From: a virus
Direction: 5' to 3' (one strand)
Length of the DNA stretch: 48,151 nucleotides
Virus record (IMG/VR): IMGVR_UViG_3300021356_000034
Coordinates: 1 to 48,151 of that record
In this document: one piece after another, positions 33,062 through 41,368 of the stretch
How the letters are laid out: each line of letters begins with the position of its first letter
Numbering within the stretch: position 1 is the first letter of the stretch
The notes under the pieces: model-generated
Databases searched by the model: none
The model's input: only the letters and a program-made list of their open reading frames with translations
Told to the model about the DNA's origin: nothing
Position numbers and translations under genes: made by a program

Positions 33062-33085
33062 CCACTATGTGGATGGTTAAGGATA

Positions 33086-33505
33086 TTAATGTATTGTCTT
33101 ATTAGAACGTTTTACTAACATATCTAAGAAGTCCTCTTGTGAAATTTCTTCCGATTCATCAAGACTTACACTGTTTTCTACGGGAGCAGTGTCAACCTCT
33201 TCATCAATTTGTTGATTAAAATTTTTATTGTTTAGAATCATTTGATAATGGTCAACTAAATCTTTACTTGGTTCATTAACAGTAATTATATCATTAAGTG
33301 CGACTTTTGTAAAGGTATCTACTGAAAAATTTAACCAATCTATGAGCGTAGTGCTAAATTCACCGTTCTGAGGATTCATAAACGATTTAATCTCGTACGG
33401 ATTATGAAAAATTATATAACCCTTCCCTTCTATTTCTTCGGGAGCGATTTGAGCGATTATATTTTCTTTTGTTATGAGTTTAATTATTTTATACTCAATA
33501 TCCAT
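33086..33505 (-). CDS. Sm-like candidate, second copy type
   Basis: 139 residues. Residues 5-95 follow the strand layout of the other Sm-like candidate (19235-19579): I-I-K-L-I-T-K-E-N-I-I-A-Q-I, a middle I-I-F-H-N-P-Y-E-I, and then 'STTLIDWLNFSVD' and a final V-N-E-P ... Y-Q-M-I-L. The C-terminal 40 residues are acidic and probably disordered. I recall this protein lying between uvsW and gp55 in marine T4-like phages. RNA-binding is inferred from the fold guess only. Confidence 0.45.
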   Translation of the reverse strand: MDIEYKIIKLITKENIIAQIAPEEIEGKGYIIFHNPYEIKSFMNPQNGEFSTTLIDWLNFSVDTFTKVALNDIITVNEPSKDLVDHYQMILNNKNFNQQIDEEVDTAPVENSVSLDESEEISQEDFLDMLVKRSNKTIH

Positions 33506-33528
33506 TTTGGAAATAACCCTTTTCTAAA

Positions 33529-35019
33529 CTACTCAGAAATCTTAACTTCATGAATCTTGAAGTCAAATTTCTCTTCGTTGTAAATATTTAGTCTTTCATA
33601 AAAGTGCCTCAGAGCAAAATTCATATGAGATTTGTACTTCATATCATCAGCGATATCGTATAATACTGCACTCTCCTTGTTGTTTCCTTTTCTCAATCCC
33701 CTTCCAATTGATTGAAGATTTCGTACTCGACTCTTCGAAGGAGATGTAAAAACTACATTGTGGAGATTACGAATATTGACGCCAGTAGAAAATGTGCCAT
33801 AAGAAGCAACAATAATTGCATTTTTCTCTTTTTCCGTGATTCTTCGTATTTCTTCTCTAATTTCTGCGTCCACTCCTCCATGTACGAAAAAGACTCTTCT
33901 GTTTTCATCTGCACCATCCTTTAATAAATTATGTAATGGAATTCCATGTTTTTCTACAAAATTAAATAAAACAAGCGTGTTGCCCTTTAAGTCTAAAACC
34001 AAATTTTTAATGAATTCGTTTCTTCTATTGTTTGTAACAATCCACTCTACTTCATCTGCGTATTTGGTTCCTTTCATTTCTTTACAAATTTTTTCTGGGT
34101 ATTTAAGTACAATACACTTAATACTAAAATCTGCAAGAGTTTTACTATCAATTAGTTTTCTTGTTGTGGTAACTTGTTTCACATCACCAAACAATCCAGT
34201 CAAAACTAATTTGTGAGTTTTACTTCCATCCAAAGTTCCAGTAGTTCCAAACCTGTATTTACAACTAGTGAGTCTGTCCATAATTTTATTTAACGAATTT
34301 GCCTTAAATAAATGACACTCATCGCCGATTACAACATTAAACTGATCCCAATAATCTCTAGGCATCTTGTAGATAGATTGCCATGTAGAGATTACAACCT
34401 TCTTATTGGTTTCTTTACTCTGTCCTTGAAATATCTTGTGACAGTATTTTTCTACATCCCATCCATAATCTGCAAAGTCAGAATACATCTGCGAAACCAG
34501 AGATGTTGTTGGAACAATTATCAATATCTTCTTTCCCTTTACATTAGGATGCATGTTATAAAATCTGACCAATGTGTAGATAATCAGAGATTTTCCTGAT
34601 GCAGTAGGAGAAAGAAGTAGTGCTCGATTGTAGTTGATTGCGTGTTTTATAGCATCAAGTTGGTAATCTCTATAATCAATCTTCTTTCCTTGACTATGTG
34701 GGTCGATATATTTACACAACTCTTGTAAGTTATTATCTGTAAAATTTGTATCTGTTAAGTCATCTTCAAAGGAAAGTTCATAACCGTTTTTGTCGCAGAA
34801 AAATTTCAACTGATTTAGTAGTCCAACATACAGTTTGCAATTAGTTGGATTGAACAATCGTATTTTACCATCCCAATACTTGTTTTTATATGCTGGCATA
34901 AATTCAGCGCCAGGAACTTTGAATGTGAAGTAATCCACAAGCTCCTTTAACATGTGCAGTTCATCTGCGTCTACTTGTAGGTAAACCTCATTTAATTTAG
35001 CAGCATAAAATTTAGACAT
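33529..35019 (-). CDS. uvsW: UvsW helicase
   Basis: 496 residues. Superfamily 2 motifs: Walker A S-P-T-A-S-G-K-S at 137-144, motif II D-E-C-H at 233-236, G-T-T-G-T as motif III-like, and motif VI 'QSIGRGLRKG'. N-terminal about 100 residues form the DNA-binding extension. In T4, UvsW unwinds branched and R-loop intermediates and turns off origin-dependent replication late in infection; a late promoter upstream fits this. It begins on the last base of the uvsY stop (TAATG). Confidence 0.93.
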   Translation of the reverse strand: MSKFYAAKLNEVYLQVDADELHMLKELVDYFTFKVPGAEFMPAYKNKYWDGKIRLFNPTNCKLYVGLLNQLKFFCDKNGYELSFEDDLTDTNFTDNNLQELCKYIDPHSQGKKIDYRDYQLDAIKHAINYNRALLLSPTASGKSLIIYTLVRFYNMHPNVKGKKILIIVPTTSLVSQMYSDFADYGWDVEKYCHKIFQGQSKETNKKVVISTWQSIYKMPRDYWDQFNVVIGDECHLFKANSLNKIMDRLTSCKYRFGTTGTLDGSKTHKLVLTGLFGDVKQVTTTRKLIDSKTLADFSIKCIVLKYPEKICKEMKGTKYADEVEWIVTNNRRNEFIKNLVLDLKGNTLVLFNFVEKHGIPLHNLLKDGADENRRVFFVHGGVDAEIREEIRRITEKEKNAIIVASYGTFSTGVNIRNLHNVVFTSPSKSRVRNLQSIGRGLRKGNNKESAVLYDIADDMKYKSHMNFALRHFYERLNIYNEEKFDFKIHEVKISE

Positions 35020-35480
35020 TAATTACCTTCTAACCACTTTTTCCAGTCTATGTAATTTTTTATAGTCCATTTCTTTTGGTCTATTAATATGTCTAGCGTC
35101 TTACTAATTAAATCTAAAATCTGATTTTGAAGTAAAACATTCTTCTTTAACTTTAAAACATCTGGATCACTATCCATCCAAGAACCTACATCAGATTTAA
35201 GAATTTTTGTTCCCTCTATCTGCCATCCTTTGGATATGATTTCATCCTCAGACATCTTACCTGTATAGTATTTCATTTTATCTCCGACTAATTTTTTATA
35301 GTCGAGCTCAATAAACTGTAGTTTTGTCTGATTTACTTGTTGGTAGGTCATCCACTTACCGATTAGATTCTGATTGTGAACTAGTTCATCTTCTAGTCTC
35401 AGAAAATCAATCTTAACATCCTTTTCGGACTCTTTGGTAAGTTCTGCTATTTTTGATAATAAGTTAGAGTATTCACTCAT
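35019..35480 (-). CDS. uvsY: UvsY recombination mediator
   Basis: I use ATG 35480 (153 residues); a TTG at 35498 would add six residues. All-helical protein with 'KLQFIELDYKKLVGDKMKYYTGK' matching the T4 UvsY core, and an acidic-basic C-terminal helix. It loads UvsX on gp32-coated single strands. Position between gp3 and uvsW is the same as in marine T4-like phages. Late box 27 bases upstream. Weak GGA ribosome-binding site. Confidence 0.85.
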   Translation of the reverse strand: MSEYSNLLSKIAELTKESEKDVKIDFLRLEDELVHNQNLIGKWMTYQQVNQTKLQFIELDYKKLVGDKMKYYTGKMSEDEIISKGWQIEGTKILKSDVGSWMDSDPDVLKLKKNVLLQNQILDLISKTLDILIDQKKWTIKNYIDWKKWLEGN

Positions 35481-35506
35481 AATAAAAAATCCATTCAATT
35501 AATAAC

Positions 35507-35514
35507 TATTTATA
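35507..35514 (-). promoter_or_regulatory. late promoter TATAAATA
   Basis: Perfect late box overlapping the stop codon of the gp3-like gene and 27 bases upstream of the uvsY ATG. Confidence 0.65.
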
Positions 35515-36022
35515 ATCGTTCCACCACATAGTTTCTGTATTGAAAATCCGCCTGTGCGACTGGTGGCGCCGACTCTGTTGCAGATGTTGTTAATGGGACA
35601 TCTCCAATAGAGATTGGAAATGCATCTTTAAATGTGACTCTTATAATTGGTTGCTCTTGATTATTATTTACAAGAATTGTAAGGTCATCAAATACAGACT
35701 TTAAGTTAATTCTTTTTGCGTTTTGAAAGTTTCCATATTGTTGAAAATTTTCTGGAAATCCAAGAGCAGTGATCCAGTCATAAACTTCCAACCAGTTTTT
35801 CATATCTTCATCTACTGTAAATGAAATACCCAACGGAGAATATATTAACTTATCCCCTGGCTCTTTTCTTGCAACGAAAGGAGTTTCTGCAATTGCCTCT
35901 CCTAACTGTATGCCAGGCAAAGTCAACTCTTGTACATATGGGCCTAATGATGGACACATATTACTATTAAATGTAAAGTTTTGTGTATTTAAAAAATTTA
36001 CAGAATTTGTTACAAGATCCAT
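35510..36022 (-). CDS. gp3: tail completion protein gp3-like (tail-tube fold family)
   Basis: 170 residues. The core 'YVQELTLPGIQLGEA', P-G-D-K-L-I-Y-S-P-L and F-T-V-D-E-D-M-K-N-W-L-E-V-Y-D-W matches the tail-tube-like family that includes gp3, gp19 and the baseplate tube proteins gp48/gp54. Position after gp23 and before uvsY is where marine T4-like phages keep gene 3, which caps the tail tube. It follows a strong terminator and carries its own late promoter and an AAAGGAG ribosome-binding site. Confidence 0.75.
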   Translation of the reverse strand: MDLVTNSVNFLNTQNFTFNSNMCPSLGPYVQELTLPGIQLGEAIAETPFVARKEPGDKLIYSPLGISFTVDEDMKNWLEVYDWITALGFPENFQQYGNFQNAKRINLKSVFDDLTILVNNNQEQPIIRVTFKDAFPISIGDVPLTTSATESAPPVAQADFQYRNYVVERL

Positions 36023-36043
36023 TATAATCTCCTTTTCACATAT

Positions 36044-36051
36044 TATTTATG
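36044..36051 (-). promoter_or_regulatory. late promoter CATAAATA
   Basis: Minus strand CATAAATA, just downstream of the gp23 terminator and 22 bases upstream of the gp3-like ATG. First base differs from the consensus. Confidence 0.5.
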
Positions 36052-36053
36052 CC

Positions 36054-36080
36054 AAAAAAAGGGGGAGTAAAACTCCCCCT
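36054..36080 (-). terminator. intrinsic terminator after gp23
   Basis: Minus strand: a stem GGGGGAGT/ACTCCCCC (36072-36079 and 36061-36068) with a 3-base loop, one further A-T pair, then seven T (36054-36060). This is the clearest terminator in the window. Confidence 0.9.
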
Positions 36081-36109
36081 CAAGTACTATCAATCTATTT
36101 TTATAGTTA

Positions 36110-37489
36110 TTATACAGAATTGATATTGTCTACACGGAAGATTCTGTAGTAGGTATTTGCACGAGCATTAAGAGCACCGTTACCAACTGTTGTACCTTCT
36201 GCGTATGGGTTAGCAACCAATCCATAACGAGTCTTAAACCCGATTTTTGGTTGGAAACTGTTCTCACCAACTGCACGAACCATCTGTAGTGGAACGTATG
36301 GGCAATAGAAGAATCCAGCGTCATATGGTGATGTACCTCTGAATCCAACCATTACGAAGTCAGTGTTGTTAGCAGACGAGAAGTATGGGTCAATGTATAC
36401 TTTGAAACGTCCGTTAAGTGTTCCAGCAAATGTCGAACCAGTGTCATCAACATTCAAACCTGTTGACATTTGTGGGTTGTAGTCAAGAAGACCTGCCATT
36501 GCAAGTGCGGAAGCAACGTCTGAAGAACAAACGATTACATTACCCTTACCACGGCGAGTTTCTTTAGCAATTGTGTTTGCTTCTCTCTCAATGTGGAACA
36601 TAAGTCCTTTGAACTTCTCAACTGACCAACGTCCGTCTGCGTCTGTTGCAAGGTCATAAACACCTGTGTTAGTTACTTGAGACTGAGCACCAAGTTTTGC
36701 AATACCATACATTGTACGAAGAACTTCACGGTTAATTTCTGCAGTGATTTCTGTAGAAAGAATTGTTGAAAGTTCTGCTTCTGCATCAAGTCCATGAACC
36801 GCTTTCAAGTCTTGTGAAAGTTCAGTTGTGTACTCAGCTTTCAATGCTCTTGTTTTTGCAGTTACTGATACTCTCTCAATTGAGAATGCCATTTGGTTAA
36901 AGTGACCGTCTGCAGTCATTGTAGAACCGTTACCTAACAATTCACCCTGTGCAGTCGAACCACCAACACCAGTTGTTACTGTTGAATTTGTCTCATCCAA
37001 TGCACCAGTAGCAATAACAGCACCAGCGAATGGATCTGTACCTGAGTGATTTGGTCCTGCAACATCACCAGAAAACTCTGTGTTAGCTTCATCGAATGAT
37101 GCTTCTGTACCAGTCTGAGAAGAATAACGTGAACGCATCGCAAAGATAAGTCCAGTCGGTCCTGTCATTGGTTGCACACCACAAAGGTCATATGCCATTA
37201 GGTTTGGTGCAGTTCTACGAAGCATAGAAATGATGACTGGGTCTGCATACTGGATATTACCAGAAGCAGCACCTGTAGGTGCAACACTTGTTGGTGCTTC
37301 GTTAAGTTGATCCAAAGAAGAACGTCCTAAGGCGTTTTCTTTGATTGTGGCTTGTTCTGTATTCTCAAGAAGAATAGCAGTTACTGCCTTTCTGTATGGG
37401 TCTGTAATCTCGGCATGTTCACCATGGTCAAGAACAGGTGCCCACTTTTCTTTTAACTGTTGAACAAAGTTCTCGTTATAGTCGTGCAT
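36110..37489 (-). CDS. gp23: major capsid protein gp23
   Basis: 459 residues (T4: 521). HK97-type fold with the T4-like block 'LIFAMRSRYSSQTGTEA', the A/G-rich central region and the end 'ANTYYRIFRVDNINSV'. In T4 the N-terminal 65 residues are removed by the prohead protease; here L62-N-E64 followed by A-P-T-S gives the same position for the cut. Strong AGGAGAA ribosome-binding site, a perfect late promoter upstream and a strong terminator downstream fit very high expression. Confidence 0.97.
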   Translation of the reverse strand: MHDYNENFVQQLKEKWAPVLDHGEHAEITDPYRKAVTAILLENTEQATIKENALGRSSLDQLNEAPTSVAPTGAASGNIQYADPVIISMLRRTAPNLMAYDLCGVQPMTGPTGLIFAMRSRYSSQTGTEASFDEANTEFSGDVAGPNHSGTDPFAGAVIATGALDETNSTVTTGVGGSTAQGELLGNGSTMTADGHFNQMAFSIERVSVTAKTRALKAEYTTELSQDLKAVHGLDAEAELSTILSTEITAEINREVLRTMYGIAKLGAQSQVTNTGVYDLATDADGRWSVEKFKGLMFHIEREANTIAKETRRGKGNVIVCSSDVASALAMAGLLDYNPQMSTGLNVDDTGSTFAGTLNGRFKVYIDPYFSSANNTDFVMVGFRGTSPYDAGFFYCPYVPLQMVRAVGENSFQPKIGFKTRYGLVANPYAEGTTVGNGALNARANTYYRIFRVDNINSV

Positions 37490-37528
37490 TTTTTTCTCCT
37501 TAAATAGATAATGTTTGTTCTATAATAT

Positions 37529-37536
37529 TATTTATA
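37529..37536 (-). promoter_or_regulatory. late promoter TATAAATA for gp23
   Basis: Perfect box 40 bases upstream of the gp23 ATG in a short AT-rich gap. Confidence 0.75.
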
Positions 37537-37541
37537 AAATT

Positions 37542-38672
37542 TTAATCTTTAGGTTTATTTAGTGCTCTCGCATAAATATCCATAACCGATTGAAATTTAT
37601 TTTCCTCTTTAACCACTGGCGAATCCTCTACAGAAGTTTCTAATGCACTCTCAGCGAGAATACTTTCGCTTTCCACACTTGTTTCAGATGGAAAATAATT
37701 ATCTCTGATCAATGTAATCTTATTTCTCATATCATCGGCGTTCACGAAATCAACACTCTCAGAAAGTGTTCTTACTTTTTCAACTTGTGAAACTGTAAGT
37801 CCTTCTGTTACATCCTTAAGAATGATTTCGGTCTCTAGAGCTTCAATCTTCTTTGTCAATTCGATGTTCTTTTGAACTGACTCATCCAATTTTGTCTCTT
37901 TTTCCTCAAGAGAAGATAATGCATCCCCATAAAGGTCAATTTTATCTTCTGGCACATCAACATAATTTTCCTCAAACAGAGTTTTGAGTCCTGACATGAA
38001 GTTTTCCATAACTTCTAATTTCAGTTTGTTTTCAACGGCGAGTTTATTTTCTTCAACCCACTCTTTAGCGACATAAGTAAGATACTCATTCACTTTTTCT
38101 GAAATATCTTCACGGATATGAGAAACTTCTTCATGAAGTTCTTTTTCATAATCTTCATACATTTTTTCCAACTGTTCGTTTACTTTAGCAACTACAGCTG
38201 CTTCGAAAATGGTTTTAACTTGTGACTGGAATTCTTCAGTGAGTTCCTGTCCAGCAAGCATAGCATCAACATCTTCTTTGACATCGATATCTTCTTTGGC
38301 GACTTTATAAGATGCATTCATTTTTTTCTTAGGAGACTCTTTGACTTCTTCTTCGTCATCGTCTTCGTCTTCGTCATCTGCCATTTCTTTTTTGGCGGAC
38401 TTTGACTCTTCGACTTCTTCTTCGTCATCGTCTTCATCATCTGCCATTTCTTTTTTAGAAGATTTAGATTCTTTCTTTACTGATTCCTCAGTTTCGTCCT
38501 CTTCCTCTTCCTCATCACCATGCATGTCTTCTTTTTTAGAAGCTTTTGCTTCGGTTACATTTTCCTGATCTTCTTGAAGGTCATCAATTAGTTCTTCGAC
38601 CTGAGAATCAATCTCTTCGGCTTCAGAAGCGACAACTTCTTCAATCATATCTTCGTTTTTTAAATCTTCCAT
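37542..38672 (-). CDS. gp22: prohead scaffold (core) protein gp22
   Basis: 376 residues, longer than T4 gp22 (269) mainly because of a repetitive acidic segment at about 50-115. That segment repeats the unit S-K-S-x-K-K-E-M-A-D-D-E-D, with runs of up to six D/E. The rest is a long coiled coil (about 125-300) as expected of a scaffold. It forms the core around which gp23 assembles and is then degraded by gp21; several L/I-x-E sites exist, for example L-T-E in 'AGQELTEEF'. Located between gp21 and gp23 as in T4. Confidence 0.9.
   Translation of the reverse strand: MEDLKNEDMIEEVVASEAEEIDSQVEELIDDLQEDQENVTEAKASKKEDMHGDEEEEEDETEESVKKESKSSKKEMADDEDDDEEEVEESKSAKKEMADDEDEDDDEEEVKESPKKKMNASYKVAKEDIDVKEDVDAMLAGQELTEEFQSQVKTIFEAAVVAKVNEQLEKMYEDYEKELHEEVSHIREDISEKVNEYLTYVAKEWVEENKLAVENKLKLEVMENFMSGLKTLFEENYVDVPEDKIDLYGDALSSLEEKETKLDESVQKNIELTKKIEALETEIILKDVTEGLTVSQVEKVRTLSESVDFVNADDMRNKITLIRDNYFPSETSVESESILAESALETSVEDSPVVKEENKFQSVMDIYARALNKPKD
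38343..38474 (-). repeat. gp22: tandem repeat in gp22 (period 69 and 63 bases)
   Basis: Two adjacent copies begin at 38343 and 38412 on the plus strand, both with gacttcttcttcgtcatcgt and later catctgccatttctttttt. The second copy lacks six bases (one D/E pair). It codes for the acidic unit. Confidence 0.75.
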
Positions 38673-38703
38673 CTTGTTTCTCCTTAGAGTTTTAATTTAT
38701 ATT

Positions 38704-38711
38704 TATTTATA
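38704..38711 (-). promoter_or_regulatory. late promoter TATAAATA for gp22
   Basis: Perfect box between the gp21 stop and the gp22 ATG (32 bases upstream). Confidence 0.7.
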
Positions 38712-38715
38712 ATAT

Positions 38716-39351
38716 TTAAAGTTTTGACACAAAATCTTTGAAAACTCTCAGTTTTGTTTCTTCTAATTGTTGACTCTTGGCCTTTCTAAGAGAGTCTTGG
38801 TAATGAGAAATTTGAGCTTCTCTGATAATACCGTTGTCCCAAACCCACTCTCTACCTTCCATAATACCTTCTACAAATGCATTAGGTGCGGAAGGGTCTG
38901 CAACAATGTCTGCGGCAGTTGCAAGATAAAAATCATCTTGAACAACATTTGCACCACCAGACTGTTTTACACTACCCATACCTCTAGAAGAAACACCTAA
39001 AGATGCACCTTCTTTAATAAGGTTATTAACGATAGCACCATAAGGAGTATCCGTCATAATCTTTGCTTTACCAACAAAATTATCACCATCTCTCTTAAGT
39101 TCTTTAATCATATGGGAAACTCTTTCCAGATTGATAGTTGGGCCTTCTGGGTGTCCAAGTTCTCCAAATGCTCTATTTTTTTGAATGTAGTTTTCGTTAT
39201 ATCTTTCAACTTCTCTTTCGAGAACTTCTGTAGGATATACTCTACCATTTCTGTTTTTGACATTTGATTGTAAGAAAATACCTTCGATGAAAAGGTCTTT
39301 CCCTTTGGATTCTACCAGAATGTCTTCAACTACTTCTGTAATTAGTTTCAT
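38716..39351 (-). CDS. gp21: prohead core protease gp21
   Basis: 211 residues (T4: 212). Herpes-protease-like serine peptidase: H67 in G-E-L-G-H-P and S121/S122 in L-G-V-S-S-R-G match the T4 catalytic residues. It activates itself and trims gp22, gp23, gp67, gp68 and internal proteins after L/I-x-E. Its own N-terminus has L12-V-E14 followed by S, a likely self-cleavage site. Start overlaps the previous stop by four bases (ATGA). Its specificity is the key to the capsid-targeting hypothesis for genes at 8-12 kb. Confidence 0.95.
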   Translation of the reverse strand: MKLITEVVEDILVESKGKDLFIEGIFLQSNVKNRNGRVYPTEVLEREVERYNENYIQKNRAFGELGHPEGPTINLERVSHMIKELKRDGDNFVGKAKIMTDTPYGAIVNNLIKEGASLGVSSRGMGSVKQSGGANVVQDDFYLATAADIVADPSAPNAFVEGIMEGREWVWDNGIIREAQISHYQDSLRKAKSQQLEETKLRVFKDFVSKL

Positions 39352-39614
39352 AGTCCTGTCCTTCTTTGAAGTGATCTTCTTCTGCGGAGATTTGCAACAT
39401 TAACCTTGCCTTTTCTTTTTCTTGCGGAACGAGTGTTTCTAATACTCATTTTTCGCATATCGCCTGGATTAATCTTGACCTCTCTCTTGTTAATTACTTT
39501 ATAACCGGCCTTATCAGACACATATTTAATTTTTCTTTTACCTTTTCTGATGACTATTTTTCTTTTAACCGCTTCGTCAAGGTCATCTTCCAAGAATTCT
39601 AAAAAAGAATGCAT
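39348..39614 (-). CDS. gp68: basic prohead core protein, gp68-like
   Basis: 88 residues, extremely basic after residue 17, ending with R/K-rich 'NLRRRRSLQRRTGL'. The first 15 residues are acidic with 'SFLEFLED' and L12-D-E14, a gp21-type site just before the basic body. Cleavage would release a DNA-binding basic peptide. Position between gp67-like and gp21 corresponds to T4 gene 68; sequence similarity to T4 gp68 is not obvious to me. Confidence 0.6.
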   Translation of the reverse strand: MHSFLEFLEDDLDEAVKRKIVIRKGKRKIKYVSDKAGYKVINKREVKINPGDMRKMSIRNTRSARKRKGKVNVANLRRRRSLQRRTGL

Positions 39615-39631
39615 CTTTTAAACCCTTCTAG

Positions 39632-39639
39632 TATTTATT
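39632..39639 (-). promoter_or_regulatory. possible late promoter AATAAATA
   Basis: Minus-strand AATAAATA at the end of the gp67-like gene, 18 bases before the gp68-like ATG. One mismatch to consensus; could be chance in AT-rich DNA. Confidence 0.3.
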
Positions 39640-39838
39640 CTTCACTATCAACATCACTATGTGCAGGATTATTAAACATTGTTTTTGCAAAATCCTGCTT
39701 ATAACTATTGATTTCTTCCTGTCTCTTTGCGTCAAGTACTGATTTAATATCATCAGCAACAATGGACGCCTTACCCAAAACAGAATTGTCTACAATATCT
39801 ATTGTTTTATTATTTATATTATCTTCATTCTCTGTCAT
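39635..39838 (-). CDS. gp67: small acidic prohead core protein, gp67-like
   Basis: 67 residues, acidic at both ends, helical in the middle ('SIVADDIKSVLDAKRQEEI'). Lies directly after gp20, the place of T4 gene 67, which encodes a small core protein cut by gp21. Length (T4: 80) and charge agree; sequence support is weak. Confidence 0.6.
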   Translation of the reverse strand: MTENEDNINNKTIDIVDNSVLGKASIVADDIKSVLDAKRQEEINSYKQDFAKTMFNNPAHSDVDSEE

Positions 39839-39840
39839 TT

Positions 39841-41340
39841 TTAAAAACCCTCATCTTCCTTTTTACCAAAAAGTGGATCATCCGCTTCTTTCGCAATTTC
39901 ATCTTTCATATTTTTAATTTCTTCGTCACTGAGTTTTAGAATGTTTCTCTGTACCCAAGTGTTAGAATAGTACTTACCAATTTGATCTGCCATCTCACCA
40001 GCAAGTGTAATCCTATCTCTAATCATTTCAGAATTTTTAATTTCTGAATAATATGAATCTTGTGTAAAATCAAAAATCAATTCTTGTGATATTGATTTCC
40101 ACTCTTCTGGTGTAATCACACCTTTCAAAATCAATTGTGTCTTAAGTAAATCTAAAAATAAATTACTAAATTGATTTCTAAGTCTAACAATAAATCTATT
40201 AAATTTATATTCATCTCTAGAAATTTCTGTCGCTCTTCCTAATGCAAGAGACTGATCTGGTTCCAATCTAGAGGCAGGAACATTTAAAGATTTATATAAC
40301 TTTTTCTGGAAGTATAGAACATCTTCCATTTCTCCTAGATTTGTTCCGCCGGGCAGAGTCTCAATTTCCGTTCCTCTCCCGCCTTCTCTTCTGGGGAACC
40401 AAAAATCTTCCAACATAGACATATGTTTGCGTTCATCTTTAATTTCACCAGTAGATGAATCATATGCAACTTTATTCTTATATCTATTCATAATGTCGGC
40501 GATATATTGTTCCGCCTTCACTTTAGGAAGATTACCAACATCAATATAGAAAACTCTTCTTTCTGGAGCTCTTGTCCATCTGTATATTACTACAGAGTCT
40601 TCTACCATTTTTAATTGATTTAGTGCCTTGATTGCCTTGTGCAAGTATCCAATTGTATAATTTCTTTTTGCATCTTTTAGTCCAGAACTTACATATGCAA
40701 TCGCATCAGGAGAAATGGGAATGCCTGTAGTTTTATCTGCACCATTAATGATGCCCTTTTCATTATACAAATAAAATTCTTTTACGGATTTAATTAATGT
40801 TGGCCCACCAGGCTTTTCGTCCTTTTCTACTTCTTTAACTTTTTTGATAGTGCGTGGGTCAATTTTTCTGAGTTCTTTGATACCTTCTTTTGGTTTATTT
40901 TCATCAATAATGATGTGAAAATAAAGTCTTCCATCTATATACCAAGATCGAAAGATATCGTATCCTTGATTTTTAAAATCAAGAATATTTAAAACATTAT
41001 TGAATTCTTCGGTGATTTTATTTTTTACAGTTTCTGTTTGCTCAAGATTTTTAGTTAACAATTTAACTGGATAATCATCCGTTTCATTAACTATTGCTTC
41101 AGAAACAATATCGTCAATCGCAACCTCAACTTCTGGATAGATTGACATATCTCTATATCTATCGATAAGTTCTTGATCGCTTCTTGCGGTATTTTCTAAA
41201 TTTAAAAATGTACTGTAAAAATTTGAAGAAACTTCTAGGGTGTCTTCATCATTCGCCCCACTTGGTGGGACGAATGATTTAAGATTTTTGTTTTCCTCTC
41301 CAGTCTTTAGAAGAGTGAAGCCAAATAATTTAATTTCCAT
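39841..41340 (-). CDS. gp20: portal vertex protein gp20
   Basis: 499 residues (T4: 524). Matches the T4-like portal with 'RYRDMSIYPEVEVAIDDIVSEAI', 'YRWTRAPERRVFYIDVGNLPK', and 'LYKSLNVPASRLEPD'. The dodecamer at one vertex initiates prohead assembly, docks the terminase and connects to the neck. No ribosome-binding site is strong; gp19 ends 28 bases upstream. Confidence 0.97.
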   Translation of the reverse strand: MEIKLFGFTLLKTGEENKNLKSFVPPSGANDEDTLEVSSNFYSTFLNLENTARSDQELIDRYRDMSIYPEVEVAIDDIVSEAIVNETDDYPVKLLTKNLEQTETVKNKITEEFNNVLNILDFKNQGYDIFRSWYIDGRLYFHIIIDENKPKEGIKELRKIDPRTIKKVKEVEKDEKPGGPTLIKSVKEFYLYNEKGIINGADKTTGIPISPDAIAYVSSGLKDAKRNYTIGYLHKAIKALNQLKMVEDSVVIYRWTRAPERRVFYIDVGNLPKVKAEQYIADIMNRYKNKVAYDSSTGEIKDERKHMSMLEDFWFPRREGGRGTEIETLPGGTNLGEMEDVLYFQKKLYKSLNVPASRLEPDQSLALGRATEISRDEYKFNRFIVRLRNQFSNLFLDLLKTQLILKGVITPEEWKSISQELIFDFTQDSYYSEIKNSEMIRDRITLAGEMADQIGKYYSNTWVQRNILKLSDEEIKNMKDEIAKEADDPLFGKKEDEGF

Positions 41341-41368
41341 ACTATATCCAACTCTTTAATTATTTAAA

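Noticed and set aside
39811-39818. Perfect TATAAATA on the minus strand
   Set aside because: Lies inside the gp67-like gene near its 5' end and codes for an Asn-rich stretch; no separate transcript start is needed.
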